This document shows positions 1-12,690 of a stretch of DNA of 64,000 bases, one piece after another. The notes under the pieces were generated by a model. That model saw only the letters and a list, made by a program, of their open reading frames with translations. It ran no database searches and was not told the origin of the DNA. Numbering within the stretch: position 1 is the stretch's first letter; each line of letters begins with the position of its first letter. The position numbers and the translations under genes are program-made. This stretch comes from Elgaria multicarinata webbii (taxonomy: Eukaryota; Chordata; Lepidosauria; Squamata; Anguidae), in NCBI RefSeq assembly GCF_023053635.1, contig NC_086182.1, forward strand, positions 24,859,001-24,923,000, given 5' to 3'.

Positions 1-57
1 ACGTTGAGAGAGGCAGATAGAACAAGGACCTCCTCGTACATATTTACCAAGCTAGGA

Positions 58-402
58 CTGTTGGAGGAAAATTCTGAGAGTGCCTTGGACTGCAAGAAGA
101 TCAAACCAGTCCATACTCCAGGAAATGAAGCCAGACTGCTCACTTGAGGGAATGGTATTAAAGGCAAAACTGAAGTACTTTGGCCACATAATGAGAAGAC
201 AGGATACCCTGGAGAAGAGGCTGATGCTAGGGAAAGTGGAAGGCAAAAGGAAGAGGGCAAGATGGATGGATGATATTCTGGAGGTGACAGACTTGACCTT
301 GGGGGAGCTAGGGGTGGCGACAGCCGATAGAAAGCTCTGGCGTGGGCTGGTCCATGAAGTCACGAAGAGTCGGAAGCGACTGAACGAATAAACAACAACA
401 GG
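58..402 (+). repeat. BovB (RTE clade) LINE, 5'-truncated 3' end
   Basis: This encodes the C-terminal tail of the RTE-BovB protein (LRVPWTARRSNQSILQEMKP, FGHIMRRQDTLEKRLMLGKV) and ends with the typical agtcggaagcgactgaacg followed by an aac-rich tail. It is severely 5'-truncated. Relative to the copy at 37815, a few codons are missing around KRKRA. Confidence 0.92.
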
Positions 403-1146
<744 letters not shown>

Positions 1147-1189
1147 TGAGTGAATGAGTGAGTGATGTGTTTGCCTTGGTTTGTGTACA

Positions 1190-1400
1190 GGTTGACAGCC
1201 CTTCTTCAACTGCATCCTTATTCTGAGACTCAGAGGGTGTCAACAAGAGAAAGGGCTTTTCTGGTGGTGGCCCCCTGGCTTTGGAATGCTGTCCCTAGGG
1301 AAGCTCACCTAACCCCCACATCACAATGTTTCCAGCATCTCGCTAAGGTTTTTCCATTGTCTCTGGCATTTTATGTATTTTAAGCTGCCATCTTTTACTC
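1190..1400 (+). repeat. L2-clade LINE C-terminal fragment
   Basis: The translation reads RERAFLVVAPWLWNAVPREA, the conserved C-terminal motif of L2-type reverse transcriptases. It lies about 100 bp after the FLI1 Pointed exon. Confidence 0.65.
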
Positions 1401-1470
1401 ATTTGCCAGGGGTAAGCTCCATTGAATTTCATGGGATGTACATCTCAGTAGACACCCTTGGATTTGCTTC

Positions 1471-2687
1471 CAGTGACCCCCTTTCCATCCCACCAATTAC
1501 GTTGGCCCTGAGCCGCCACGGCCCATAGTTAAACCATAGTGTAGGGTTTGCATGTAACGATAACCCATGATTCAACAACCATCCATACTCAACCCAAATG
1601 GTCATAGATTTGGCAATAAACTCCAGTTCTGCAACCTTCTAGCCTGCCTCCCAATGTATTTTGCTTGGGTGCAGTTGCTTTGCAATCATAAATTCAACAA
1701 TGTCTCTACTGTGTCTTCTCTCCACCCACATCTGACTTGGCACTAACATTTCCACACTGTTTTTCCCCTGCCCCATCATGATGCAATGACTCGCAAACAT
1801 GCAGTGGCGCCTCTTCCCTTGCAGCTCTTCTGCTTTGCAGGGTGGCCTGTTGGATGAGCCTGCGGGCCGTAGGCTCTGTCGTCGCCTCGCTGACTGCTGG
1901 CATCTTTGGCTACAGTTGGGATGCTTTGACAAATATATAGAAGCCTTGTCCTCATTAAGCCGTGCTCATAGGCCAAGCATCCTACTGGTGATGACTCCCT
2001 TCCAAGCAGCTGTTCTTACGACCGCCTAATGACAGTCTGGTTTCTGGATTTCTGGGTAACTCCCTTGTGGCGTAACACCTTTGAAGAGAATTTATTGTTT
2101 TTCCAGAATTAATTTCCAGTGGATTTTTTTGTGTTGAGTCTCTGATCTACAAAAGGCATTCAGGGAGATAGCTCTTTCTATTCGAAGTTAACTCCTTACG
2201 GAAGGAGTTACGGACACGTTAATCTACTGGAGTGTATGAGCAGCAATTTGGTTCGAGGCAGAGAGAGCAAGAATCCCGGATGAGCTGCTTGCATAGGGGA
2301 TCAACCACTTCCTCCTTCTGCCTCAACAGACTATTTTGCCATGCAGTGTCTGCCTGTCTCAGATGGTTGAGCCATTGAGAGTTAAGCTGAGGGAATGTTT
2401 ACGCATGGCACCAGTTAACAGAAAACGTACAGCGATTTCATACGTTAGTTACTGGGAAGCAAGATGTGTGTTGTACGGGTGCTGACAGTTTGCCACTAGT
2501 TCATTGCCAGAAATAATCCTGGATGTGCTCCTCCTATAAGGTCTGCATATGACAAGGAGCAAATCAGCATTAAAAATGAATGTTGGAAGAGGCAAGTGTT
2601 GTTTACTGCTGATTCACCTGTGATGCTTGAAAAAGATGCCAAAACAGGAGCAGAGTGTGGATAGTTGGGTCCTCCTGAGCAGACCTT
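1471..2687 (+). other. FLI1 intron, no recognised feature
   Basis: Apparently unique or very old sequence. Short open frames on both strands near 1640-2030 show no family resemblance. Confidence 0.5.
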
Positions 2688-2840
2688 GATGCCTAGAGTC
2701 CCAAAGCATGGTCAGAAGACACGTGCTGAAGCTAAGCAGGTCTAGTTCTGGTCAGAGATTGGAGGGGAGACCACCTGGGAACCACATGTAGAGTTCCACC
2801 ATGGAAGACAGATGGGATATAAATCTAATAAATAAATAGA
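2688..2840 (+). repeat. 5S-rRNA-derived SINE (5S-Sauria-like)
   Basis: The core gctgaagctaagcaggtct, followed by gtcagagattggaggggaga and ccacctgggaa, mirrors the 3' half of 5S rRNA (internal promoter A, IE and C boxes). The 3' end, ggatataaatctaataaata, is LINE-derived. SINEs with 5S heads are known in squamates. Confidence 0.75.
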
Positions 2841-2887
2841 GTGGACTTTTGAAAATCAGGATTCTCTGTTCATGCTTGCTTATTGCA

Positions 2888-2914
2888 CACAAACACACAC
2901 ACACACACACACAC
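2888..2914 (+). repeat. (CA)n microsatellite
   Basis: About twelve CA units. Confidence 0.9.
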
Positions 2915-3143
2915 CTTACAGGAGTGAGCTACATTTCTTTTTGCCCATGGGATAAAAATAGCTGGGATGGGGAGAGAATTTTCAGCAAGAAAAAGATCCC
3001 AGGGGGAGGAAGAGGAAATGAAGTGTTAAGAAGGTTTTTCCTCTGTGATTCCATTTTTGGTTTTTCTAAAAGAAAGAAAGATCAAAGAAGCCCTAAATCT
3101 CAGATTTATTTATTTGTAGTTTGGCCCTGACTTCTCACCAAAG

Positions 3144-3270
3144 CAGGGACGGGGAATGTGTGGCCCTATAGATGTGGTCAGATTGCAATATCCATTCTCC
3201 CTCACAATGGTCATGAGGGCTAGGGCTGATGGGAGTTGTAGTCCAGCAACATCTGGAGGGCTTCAGGTGA
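3144..3270 (+). mobile_element. Palindromic hAT-type MITE (gggagttgtagtccagcaac family)
   Basis: Left half cagggacggggaatgtgtgg and right half gatgggagttgtagtccagc with atctggagggc. This is the commonest short element in the window. Confidence 0.65.
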
Positions 3271-3539
3271 ACAGAGAAGTGAATTATTTCACTGCTGAAA
3301 TTACTGCTGCAGTCAGGGCTGGTACCAACAGTTGGCATCCTTGGGCAAATGACAGGGCACCAACATCCTGGAAGGGCCCACCTTTATTTTTCTGGCCCAG
3401 GGCTCTGAGCAGAGGATTGCTTTGGGGAAGAGTGAAAAATTCACATGGAAGCTAGAGCCAATTATTCAGAGGGCTGCCACTGCTCCTGCCTGCCATCATG
3501 CTTGCTCAAGAATGACATATGCAAGGGATTTTTGGGGTG

Positions 3540-3572
3540 TTGTTGTTTGTTTGTTTGTTTGTTTGTTTGTTT
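3540..3572 (+). repeat. (TTTG)n microsatellite
   Basis: tgttgtttgtttgtttgttt and onward, about seven units. Confidence 0.9.
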
Positions 3573-3694
3573 TTAAGTGTGGGATTATGCCAGACTCACA
3601 AAGATCTTACCCAGAATCTATTTTCAGTATCAGGACTCAGACCTTGGATGTAGGGAAATAGTAAGGCAACAATTGCACTGAACATGTGCAAACT

Positions 3695-3697
<3 letters not shown>

Positions 3698-3743
<46 letters not shown>
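3698..3743 (+). repeat. (CA)n microsatellite
   Basis: About 22 uninterrupted CA units in the FLI1 intron. Confidence 0.95.
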
Positions 3744-3744
<1 letters not shown>

Positions 3745-4059
3745 AATATAATGCCAATGAGCCTCCACGTCTCTGGAATTAGGGGTGAAAATACAATTAG
3801 ACTGGGGTGTGATTTTCAATTTTTTTCAGGCAGAATTACACTCCATCTCTGCTCCTTTAGGTTTCGAAAGCCGCCCAAAAAGGATTCTAGGATTGGCTTT
3901 TCCGTCTGCCTCAATGCCCTTTTAGTCTTGCTGTCTCTGGTCCCCCCTTTCTCTCCTCTCCTCTTCCCTCCCCTCTCTTTTTTCATTTAAACGTCTTAAT
4001 AGGAAACACATTTTTCTTCCTTTTCTGGTGTTCCCACCAGAAACCTCAGACTGTCGGGC

Positions 4060-4510
4060 AAAGGTGAGAGAACGTTGAGCAATAAACTTGGGGCAACTCT
4101 TTCCCTCTTGGCCGCCCGGCTCGGGTTTTTCAGCCGAAAGTGGCCCTCACTTTATCTGACAAGTTTGCTGAAACGGTAACTTTCTCTCCCACTCCCCCAC
4201 CCCCCACCCTGCCTACCTCCCATCTCCCCAGCCCAATTCAATATGCCAGTCTGCACTTCCAACTGCATAGCCAGGATGTCTTGTCCCTTGCGTGACTCAT
4301 TGGTGCTAGTCGTGCTGAGCTTTGAAATCAGGATCCATTTTCAATAAGCCAGAAAAATGTGTCAGGCTTCAAATATTTCCCTCACTGATATTTGAGAGGA
4401 ACAAAGTCAAACGCACAAAACACCAGGAAGATAAGGTATCTGTGCTCTTTATAAACGTTGTCCACCCATTTTGTCCCATTTGAGAGGCAGACATTCCAAA
4501 TTGTACCTCA
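4060..4510 (+). promoter_or_regulatory. Candidate FLI1 intronic enhancer with ETS, GATA and AP-1 motifs
   Basis: This block of the intron after the Pointed exon has no recognised repeat. It contains TTATCT (GATA, reverse) at 4152-4157, CCAGGATGT (ETS-like) near 4271, TGACTCA (AP-1/NF-E2 core) at 4293-4299 and CAGGAAGATAAGG at 4424-4436, where an ETS core abuts a GATA site. ETS-GATA composites mark known FLI1-family blood and endothelial enhancers. The enhancer role here is inference from motifs only. Confidence 0.3.
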
Positions 4511-5219
4511 GTCCTGTGTTTATGTCATGTCGCTTCCTTCACCCCCTGAGTAAAAAGTAGTTCAGGGCAACCTCCTAAATTCGCTGTAACTCACAACGGC
4601 TTATTACCTGATAAATATCTTAATATTTTAAGTTGTCAGAGGATTCTTTTTTCTTTTCTTTTCTTTTTTGCAGTGGATCCATACGTCACCTAAACATTCA
4701 GAAATTGTACAGGCCACCCAGGACTATACCATTTCAGAAAATGGGCATGGGGAATTTCTATATTTTCAATGCTTCCCCATGTAAATGAACAAGCAAACCT
4801 CTCTCCACAGCCATGAGATTCTTTTGTTGTGCAGAAGTATTCAAATGTGTGATCTCCATTCTGAAAGTGGTACGGTCCCAGGAGAGCTATACCAGTTGTA
4901 AATATTTGGAACATGTAGAGTAGCTTCAACAAAGTAATCTTCCGGAATTTGTTTTGTCCATTTTATTTGGAATGGAAAGCAAAACAAACATATGATGTCT
5001 TCAGTTATAATCTGTGTATTTAATTTTACTGTAGGTTTAATTCTATTTTAACTTTTGTAATTTATATTTATATGTTTTAATTGTACATGTTTTAATTTTA
5101 TAAACTGCCTTGAGTCCCAGTACTGGGGAAAGGTGGGGTATAAATAAATATCATCGTCATCATCACCAAGCAGATGAACCTCACTTTGTATGAGTTAGAA
5201 TAGGCCTTAATATTCTACA

Positions 5220-5687
5220 GGCCCCATTCAGACAACACTGTTAACCATGCTGGTTAAGGGATTTGGGTTAAACAGCAGGGTTAACGCTGTCGTCTGACAT
5301 GCATTTTCCTTAACCAGGTGCCTCCGCTAACCACATTGTGGTCAGCTTCACTAAACCTGTTCTGCAGCAGGGTTAGCAGCACTAACTTTGGCTTAAGGTG
5401 TCTTATGCGAAGCAGCTGTGGTTAAGAGGCCAAAATCATAGAGTTGGTAATATAGAGCAGCCTAAATAGCCTAAATTGAACAACTACCAGCTCTCTTAGC
5501 GCAAGGGCTGATGGGATAAGGGGCAGAGCATTCAGAGGACTCAGGTGCTTGTCTAACTGCTTTATTGTTAGCGTGTGGTTAAGAAAGCTGGGAACCGGAC
5601 AGGGTTAACGGTGTCATGTGTGAGCATATGGCTTGTGGTTAGTGCTGCTAACCACATAGAAGCATGGTTAAGCTAACCACAGGGCCC
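5220..5687 (+). mobile_element. Longer relative of the ggccccgttc MITE
   Basis: It starts ggccccattcagacaacact and is filled with ttaacc/ggttaa repeats (for example ccatgctggttaaggg, gctgctaaccacat). The right end near 5687 is poorly defined and no target duplication is clear. Confidence 0.5.
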
Positions 5688-5689
5688 AC

Positions 5690-6238
5690 AGTGAAGCCCA
5701 CTGGCATCGCTAGGCATGGCCCCGCCACAGTGCTCTCCTTTAGCCCCTGAGGGAAGGGTCTGTGCACTGCATTCCCCCTGAGGGGGCTGCCTCACAGCAG
5801 GAGGGGGCACCATTTGAACCTGCCCCCTTGGAGTACTTCCCTGTGCCTTCAGACTGTATCATCCGCAAAGCTATCTGTTGCTTAGGGAAGTCTGCCACCT
5901 CATGACTGAAGATGATACTGCAGTCATTGAACATAAGGACATATTAAAATAAATGTAAATTAATTGATGCATTAAAAAAATGCAAAGATGCACACTCCTA
6001 GGGTATCCTTACTGTGTGCATGCTAGTTTCAGGTATCTAAGTTTCATTGTGTTGGTGCTGCGGCACTAATTGACAGACAGACATCCACTTTTTTATTATA
6101 GAGGTGAGGGCTGTGCAAATATTATGGGATGCATGGTGAACAGGAAGCATTGGTTCTTTTTGAAATATCACTCCATTTCCCATTGCAAAACTCCTCCTTT
6201 TTGTATTGGGCTTAACCCCTTCTCCTTCTTTCTCCCAG
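5690..6238 (+). other. FLI1 intron end before exon 6239
   Basis: No clear repeat or motif apart from the acceptor pyrimidine tract (about 6216-6238). Confidence 0.5.
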
Positions 6239-6307
6239 GTAGCTCACTGCTGTCTTACAACACCCAAGCCCACACGGAGCCATCCTCTCGACTCAATACC
6301 AAAGAAG
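6239..6307 (+). CDS. FLI1: FLI1 small linker exon after the Pointed domain
   Basis: This 69-nt exon encodes part of the flexible linker between the Pointed and ETS domains (SSSLLSYNTQAHTEPSSRLN then TKE). A pyrimidine-rich acceptor (cttctttctcccAG) precedes it and the donor GTGAGT follows. Phase is 1-in and 1-out, so it joins both neighbours in frame. From memory, human FLI1 has [20 protein letters not shown] here, so this copy seems to carry one extra Ser codon (AGC) directly after the junction. The linker is the least conserved part of the protein, and several substitutions are seen. Confidence 0.93.
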
Positions 6308-7104
6308 GTGAGTTTCTCCCGCCTGCTCTTTACCTGTCCTATTAATCATTTGTCTGGTCCCTTCAATGTGAAAAAAACCCCAACAAATAGAGAACCAGAA
6401 CTCACTTTGGACGTGAAGCAAATGTTTTCTCACCTTCAGGTTGTACATTCTGAACCTCCCAGTGTGGCTTTGCATCTGCGTGCTAGCCTAAGAGGAGGAC
6501 GGAAGAAGATGCCGATTTGCATACACTGATTTGTAGGTAGATATGCAAATTTGGAAACTCCTATAATTTAAATAGAAATAAAGTGCATCTTGCCCTAGTG
6601 GGGTAGATTCTGGCTACCTAGGTGCCGACTCTGTTTGCTGCCCAGGTGTCATTAGGCCATGTCTTGGTCCTGCTCTCTTTTCTTATGTCATTGTTGTTTT
6701 ATTTCTAAACTGGACTTGAACTGCACAGCCCTGGACTTGGACTGCACAAGTATCCTACTTTACGGAGGAGTGTCCCTCTGCAAGGAAGGATATCGGGCCA
6801 CCATAATGGTAGCCATCTGGGCCTTTCCTTTTCATTGCCTTCTTCCTCTTTCTCTAGGTCTGCATTACTACCATACCAAAGTTAAGCAAAAAGCCAAAGA
6901 AATGGCTGTGCCACATCTTCAAAGGCCGCCACTCGGCCATTTGATTGGATATAATGACCATCCACATGTGTAGTGACCACCAAATTTGGAATAGTCCTTT
7001 CCCTATAACGGGTGCTAAATTAAAGGACCTGATCACTCTAGGCCAAATCCTATTCTTCATCTCTACTGCCCTTTCAGATGTTTTCCATCCTATCTCCTCC
7101 AGAA

Positions 7105-7235
7105 CAGCCTTCCCAACACAATGCTCTCCAGATGTTTTGGACTTCAACTCCTATCAAGTCTAGCTAGTATGGCCAGTGGTCAGGAGTGCTGGGAGTCATA
7201 GTCCAAAATATCTGGAAGGCTTTTTAGAGAGGTGC
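7105..7235 (+). mobile_element. Palindromic MITE, gggagttgtagtcc family
   Basis: gctctccagatgttttggac and gctgggagtcatagtccaaa are inverted halves. Confidence 0.6.
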
Positions 7236-7409
7236 TGATCTTGGAATGTCTGTGCCATCCCTTCTGGATTGACTTTGGGGGATGAAGAATTTAATAACAG
7301 TCATATTTTGGAAGTCGATATTGATAAGCAGATAAAGTGTTGAAGGCATAGTTTCCTAACATCATTGTATATACTTACAAATACAATACAATATCTGCTT
7401 CTGTTGGGG

Positions 7410-7490
7410 GGGAATGTTTGGTCTGAAATCCTTAAAAATGTTTGGTCTGAAATGTTTGGTCTGAATGTTTGGTCTGAAATCCTTAAAAAA
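7410..7490 (+). repeat. Short tandem repeat of tgtttggtctgaaa
   Basis: Four copies of the phrase gtttggtctgaa, alternating with atccttaaaaa spacers, end in an A-run. Confidence 0.85.
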
Positions 7491-8070
7491 AAAAAAATCC
7501 AGCATTTCTTCCAACCATTGTCTTTTAGCCCCTTCCTTAAAAAAATGAAATCCAAAGTGTAAATACATGTGACTGCATTTGCTTTGCGTTCATGCTTTCC
7601 TATTCATCCCTTTCATCCCATTGCTAAGAATATAGTTTGCATCTCTTTGAGGTAGTGACCTGGTGGATGGGTGGGTGGGTGGGCGCATGCATATTTTGCT
7701 CTGTAATGCACCCAAGTGTGTTCACTTCCAGAACAGGTAAGCGAAACGACCCATTGATTCTGGGGTGAAACTGGAAAGTATAATAACATCAAACTTAAGA
7801 AGACATCTGCTAGATCTGACCAAAGGTCCATCTAGGCCCACATTCTGTTTTACAACAGTGGCCAGGGAGACGAACAAATTCTGAGAGTTTTCCATGATGT
7901 AGAGACAGAGAGCCATTTTTTGTGACTCTGCTGTGGCATGTAAACTAGCTCTGAGAAGCATTCAATGGAGTGTGGCTCTTGTGACTATTACCAGTAGATT
8001 CACTGATAGAAGTGCACTCTCAGTGCTTTTGCACACCTCCAAACATTTTTGCTCAAAAGTAAATTGGCCC

Positions 8071-8632
8071 CTGCAGCCAAGAAATCAGAAGACATTTACT
8101 TCTTGGGAGGAGAGCAATGACAAATTTTGATAAAATAGTTAAGAGCAGAGACACCACACTGACAACAAAGGTCCGCATAGTTAAAGCAATGGTATTCCCC
8201 GTAGTAACCTATGGCTGCGAGAGCTGGACCATAAGGAAAGCTGAGCGAAGGAAGATAGATGCTTTTGAACTGTGGTGTTGGAGGAAAATTCTGAGAGTGC
8301 CTTGGACTGCAAGAAGACCAAACCAGTCCATACTCCAGGAAATAAAGCCAGACTGCTCACTTGAGGGAATGGTATTAAAGGCAAAACTGAAGTACTTTGG
8401 CCACATAATGAGAAGACAGGATACCCTGGAGAAGAGGCTGATGCTAGGGAAAGTGGAAGGCAAAAGGAAGAGGGCCCACCAACGGCAAGATGGATGGATG
8501 ATATTCTGGAGGTGAGGGACTTGACCTTGGGGGAACTAGGGGTGGCGACGGCCGACAGAAAGCTCTGGCGTGGGCTGGTCCATGAAGTCACAAAGAGTCG
8601 GAAGCGACTGAACGAATAAACAAAAAAAAAAA
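8071..8632 (+). repeat. BovB LINE, 5'-truncated 3' end (second copy)
   Basis: It carries the same BovB 3' coding tail, starting at KIVKSRDTTLTTKVRIVKAM. The frame breaks near 8480-8515, where KRKRAHQRQDG replaces the GRPRARWMDD seen in the third copy. It ends in agtcggaagcgactgaacg and an A-run. The sequence is nearly identical to the other two copies. Confidence 0.93.
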
Positions 8633-8649
8633 CGTGCATAGGATTGCAC

Positions 8650-8775
8650 TGCACTAAGCTGGTGCTCTCTGGATGTGCTAGATCACAACTTCAATCAACC
8701 CCAGCCATAATGACCTGTGGATATGCTGGCTGGGGATTATGGAAGTTGCAGTCCAACACATCTTGGGAAAGGCTT
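8650..8775 (+). mobile_element. Palindromic MITE, gggagttgtagtcc family
   Basis: Halves tgctctctggatgtgctaga and gattatggaagttgcagtcc with aacacatcttgggaa. It directly follows a BovB copy. Confidence 0.55.
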
Positions 8776-9426
8776 GCTTGAAGTCAGCCAGGTGGCATCC
8801 TGACAGTTACATTTTGGACTTGCCTAGAGGAATGAATGAAGTTCAACCAAGTGAACTTCTGTCACTCTTCCGATTTTCCAGGCATGTAACACTCCACCAT
8901 CGCCTGCTCTGCTGTGGCAGGGGCGTTCTGTACTTTAGCAAACTCATGCCATTGTGGCTGTCTGTTTCAGCACGATGCAGGCATTTTCTATATAAAATCA
9001 ATTCTGCAAAAGGTTATGTCTCATCGTATTGCTAGGTTCCCACATCCTGCAGCAGCTGACTCCATTTCCCCTAACAATCACTTAATCTAAATCCCAGCTT
9101 CACCCGGGCTTTATAGGCCAAAGTCTCTCCATGTACAGGAGAAAAAAGCAAGCAGGGTCTGTTTCAGTTTAACTTTTGCCAACCTTGAAGGTTCGCCGTG
9201 AGCTGATGGGTTTGACTTTAGGAAATTGGGGGATGGGTGGAAGGAGGCCGTATCTCTTGTAACATTACAAGAATGTTTCTAACTCTGTAAACACACGCAC
9301 ACACCAAAGATGAATAGTTTCTGTTTTAAAAAACAAAACAAAACAAATATCTATTGGAAATATAAGCTTGCAGAACATATGCTTATTGATCAATTGGAGA
9401 AGACACTGCTTGAGTTGAATAACAAC

Positions 9427-9467
<41 letters not shown>
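9427..9467 (+). repeat. (TTA)n microsatellite
   Basis: About 13 TTA units, probably the tail of an adjacent LINE/SINE 3' end (ctctataccacccattacc). Confidence 0.9.
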
Positions 9468-9470
<3 letters not shown>

Positions 9471-9764
9471 CATCATTATCATAATCATCTCTATACCACC
9501 CATTACCAGAAACTCTCTGTTCAGTTCACAACAATTCACAAGAAAATACAAAAACTACAACATTATAATGAATTTATAATACAACATTATAATAAAACAT
9601 AGTCCAAAAAATTTAACGGTACAAATTTGAACAAATTAAATAGATAAAAACAATTGCTGAACATGATTTCAATAACAGACCTGCTCGATTATAATACTGC
9701 TTCTGATCCCAGTGGTAGCATATAGCCATCGGTGTGTGTGTGTCTATATGCTCTGTTTATCCTA

Positions 9765-9915
9765 TCGTGGCTGCACAGTGACACTGCATTGTTTATATGA
9801 CGCAGCAGTGAACTCTCAGCTACAGCAGGCTTTTTCTCCAAAACTGCACTTGTTAAAAGTGTTGATTTACTGCAATTTTTTCCTTTGCACCAAAGTCACC
9901 ACGTTGTTTTTTCAT
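9765..9915 (+). repeat. Dispersed repeat related to 33765-33930
   Basis: cgtggctgcacagtgacact, aaaactgcacttgttaaaag and caccaaagtcaccacgttgt. Confidence 0.6.
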
Positions 9916-10784
9916 GTGCCACTGATGGCCTTAGTTGGGGTTATACAAGTGGGCGAATTGGTAAGCATTCCCTCATCAGGGCAAGGGGTGGACTTAACAA
10001 GCCAAGTGGCCACCAGTCCACTGGGCTTGTAGCCCACTGTCTCTCATGCCATCTAATGTTATTGCTTCTGCTTCGCAGCAGCAATGCTGCAGGGTTTCGC
10101 GGGAATGAGATGCCGATGCCAACACAGTGGTGTAGCCATTCATGTTCCTCCACCCCACATCACTGGAAGCTGCTAAGAAAGATGAAGGGGGGGGGGAAGA
10201 TATGATGTGGTTATATAGCTTTACAGGTAAGGGAACATACACATTAGGGGGAAGGGTGGGAGCTCAACTTGTGGATGCCGTTTTGGGTGTCATCCTCGTG
10301 TTTCCTGTAATGCGTCGCTTCAGCCTTGCTAGAGGATGTTATCTGATTCTACCGCTGTGCATTTAACCTCAGCCATCTGCCTTGGAGACAGATAGAAACA
10401 CACACACACAAACAGCCCATGCCTAGGGGATTAAGGCTGAACTTTGCAGGTGCTGCTTTTGTCTGCGAAGCAGCCATCCACTTGAGCAGACTGCCTGCCC
10501 GGCTCTCACCCCTCCGAGCCGCCTCAGCCGTCCGAAGAGAAAACACGTTTGCAAGGTAGCAACAAAGCTCATCCAGCTCCAGCCCGGCTCCCATCTCCAG
10601 CTGAATAGTTATCTATTTAAAATAATAATAATAATAAAAGATTGTTTGAACAAAGCAAACACACTAACACAGAGCCTCCATCTGCAGGCAGTAAACATAC
10701 ACCCATAAACCTCACCCAAACGCTCGGGCTTCTTCTTTTCTAGATTCAGACAGGTGCTACCACTGTAAATAGAGGAAGGAAAGC

Positions 10785-10825
10785 AGAGAGAGAGAGGGGG
10801 GAGGGGGAGAGAGAGAGGGGGAGAT
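10785..10825 (+). repeat. (GA)n-rich purine tract
   Basis: Interrupted gagaga/gggg runs of about 40 bp. Confidence 0.8.
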
Positions 10826-11695
10826 CAGACTGTAAAAGTGACACTTCTATTTTAATTTTTTTATTTGGGTGTTTTTTTTTGGTAATTTATTGTAACTTCT
10901 GCCACTTAGGGGTGCAGTATTTATGAACAAAAGCACTAGGTGTTCTTGTAGAGCTCATTCAAAAGGCTATATTTTATTATTGTATTGACTCGCACACTAT
11001 GTACAGGAAAGCTTATCCCAATTCCTCACCCCTGACAAAAAGGCTTATGGTCAATGAGACGAATTTCCTGCAAAATAAATAAATTAAATACTAGGAGTGC
11101 TTTAAAAAGTTGATGTTGGGGTGGGAGAACTCCCTTCTGAGACTGTTGAGAAACTAAGTCAGGGTGGTGGTGTATCCCACTGCCACTGCCATAAATTTAT
11201 TCAATTTAAACCAGAAGAATGTATCATTAAATCAATAACAGCTTGGCTGTCGGTTCTTGAAATTAAGATTTACACAGTTTAGCAAATGGATCCCATATTT
11301 GCTCAAGCGGATTGGAGCAATTTACACTTTCTTCCAATATGGCTATCATATATGTACACTCTATTCTAGGTTTTCAATAACCAATGTGTGTGTGAGGACA
11401 GAAGTTTTTCTGGTCTAGAAGCCACATTATCAGAGGGATGAAGTGGTCTCCTGAATTGGCGAACTTCTATACACAGAAGGGCATTCCGCACAGGGGATGC
11501 ACAGGGGAGACCAAATGCCAAGGAGTCACAAAACCTAGCTGTATGGCAGGAGTGGTCAACTTGTGGTCTCAAAATATTTGAAGGGCTACAGGCTTCCCAC
11601 TCCTGTTTTATGGAGACCATAAACAGGGAGCAGGAATGACTGCTAAACCAGGATACATCTGTAGCATAGAGATGATTCCACATACACCCCATCCA

Positions 11696-11825
11696 CACAA
11701 TCTACACCAAGCAGGATATAACACTTTAAAAACTTTATGAAAACAGTATAAGTAATGTGTCCTGGGCCTGAACAGTTGTCATAACCATTATAAACCGTTA
11801 TAAGCAGTAGTGTAGATCCTGCCCT
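11696..11825 (+). mobile_element. ~130-bp MITE (family ggcaggatctacac), copy 1
   Basis: tctacaccaagcaggatata through gtagtgtagatcctgcc; an internal tgtcctgggcctgaacagtt is shared with four other copies. Confidence 0.75.
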
Positions 11826-12690
11826 GGTCTCAGCTACCACCCTAGCAGGTAGGTATGATATGTGTTCCTAGTTGGCCATTAATCAGAATTCACTGCCGGC
11901 AGCCAAGCCATGAATGAAGACAGTATCTGGTTCACAGCAGTACCATATGTAACTGTGGGATTGCTGAGGAACATGCTTAGGTTGTGTCTGGCTGCGTCCA
12001 CATCAGTCTGTCTTGTGGTTCATGTGGCAGGTTCCTTTGGGATCTAGCCCAGCCTTCTCTGGACATTGGCTGAGATTCCACATTAGCAAGCATCCTAAAC
12101 TTTCAAATGTACGGTATTTAGCGTCCTCAGTACAAATTGTCTTCAGCTGCCTTGTTGTTCTAATGATAATCATTCAGCGTTCCTGGCCGAAGAACAATTT
12201 TCTTAGAAATGAAATGAGGCTTCTCTTGTCTTTAAGTAGAATGATTTGGGCCTATCTGCTTATTTTGTTTTAATGGAAAAGAATCTGTTTCCATTTCCAT
12301 GGCTTGGCAGCTTCATTAAGATATTGCAGCCATTCAAGGAACATAAGGAAATGGGAGACTTCACAAGTGCTTGTCTTTGGACAAGGTAGCCAGATGGCCT
12401 GGTAGTTTGAAAGTAGCAATCTATAACATGATTTATGTAACACGCTGAATCCAGAGTTCAGTATGAGAATGCAAAATGGAATGTAGTTTTTCTGAATGTG
12501 GTTAGATGCACCTTTAGGCTTTAGACCTAAGGAACTCCACTGGCTTTGTTTAAGGTTGGCTTTCGAGGTTCAAGCAAGAGAGATTTTGGGTGACTTGAGC
12601 TCCTCTTTTTATTCTTGCTGTAGAATGTGAAGAGTTAGTATTTGCACTTCTCACACTGGTCTGAGAGTTCTAGGACTGGGAAGAAACAAA

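Noticed and set aside
2700-2800. 5S rRNA gene
   Set aside because: Only the 3' part is present, with many changes and a LINE-type tail, so it is a SINE.
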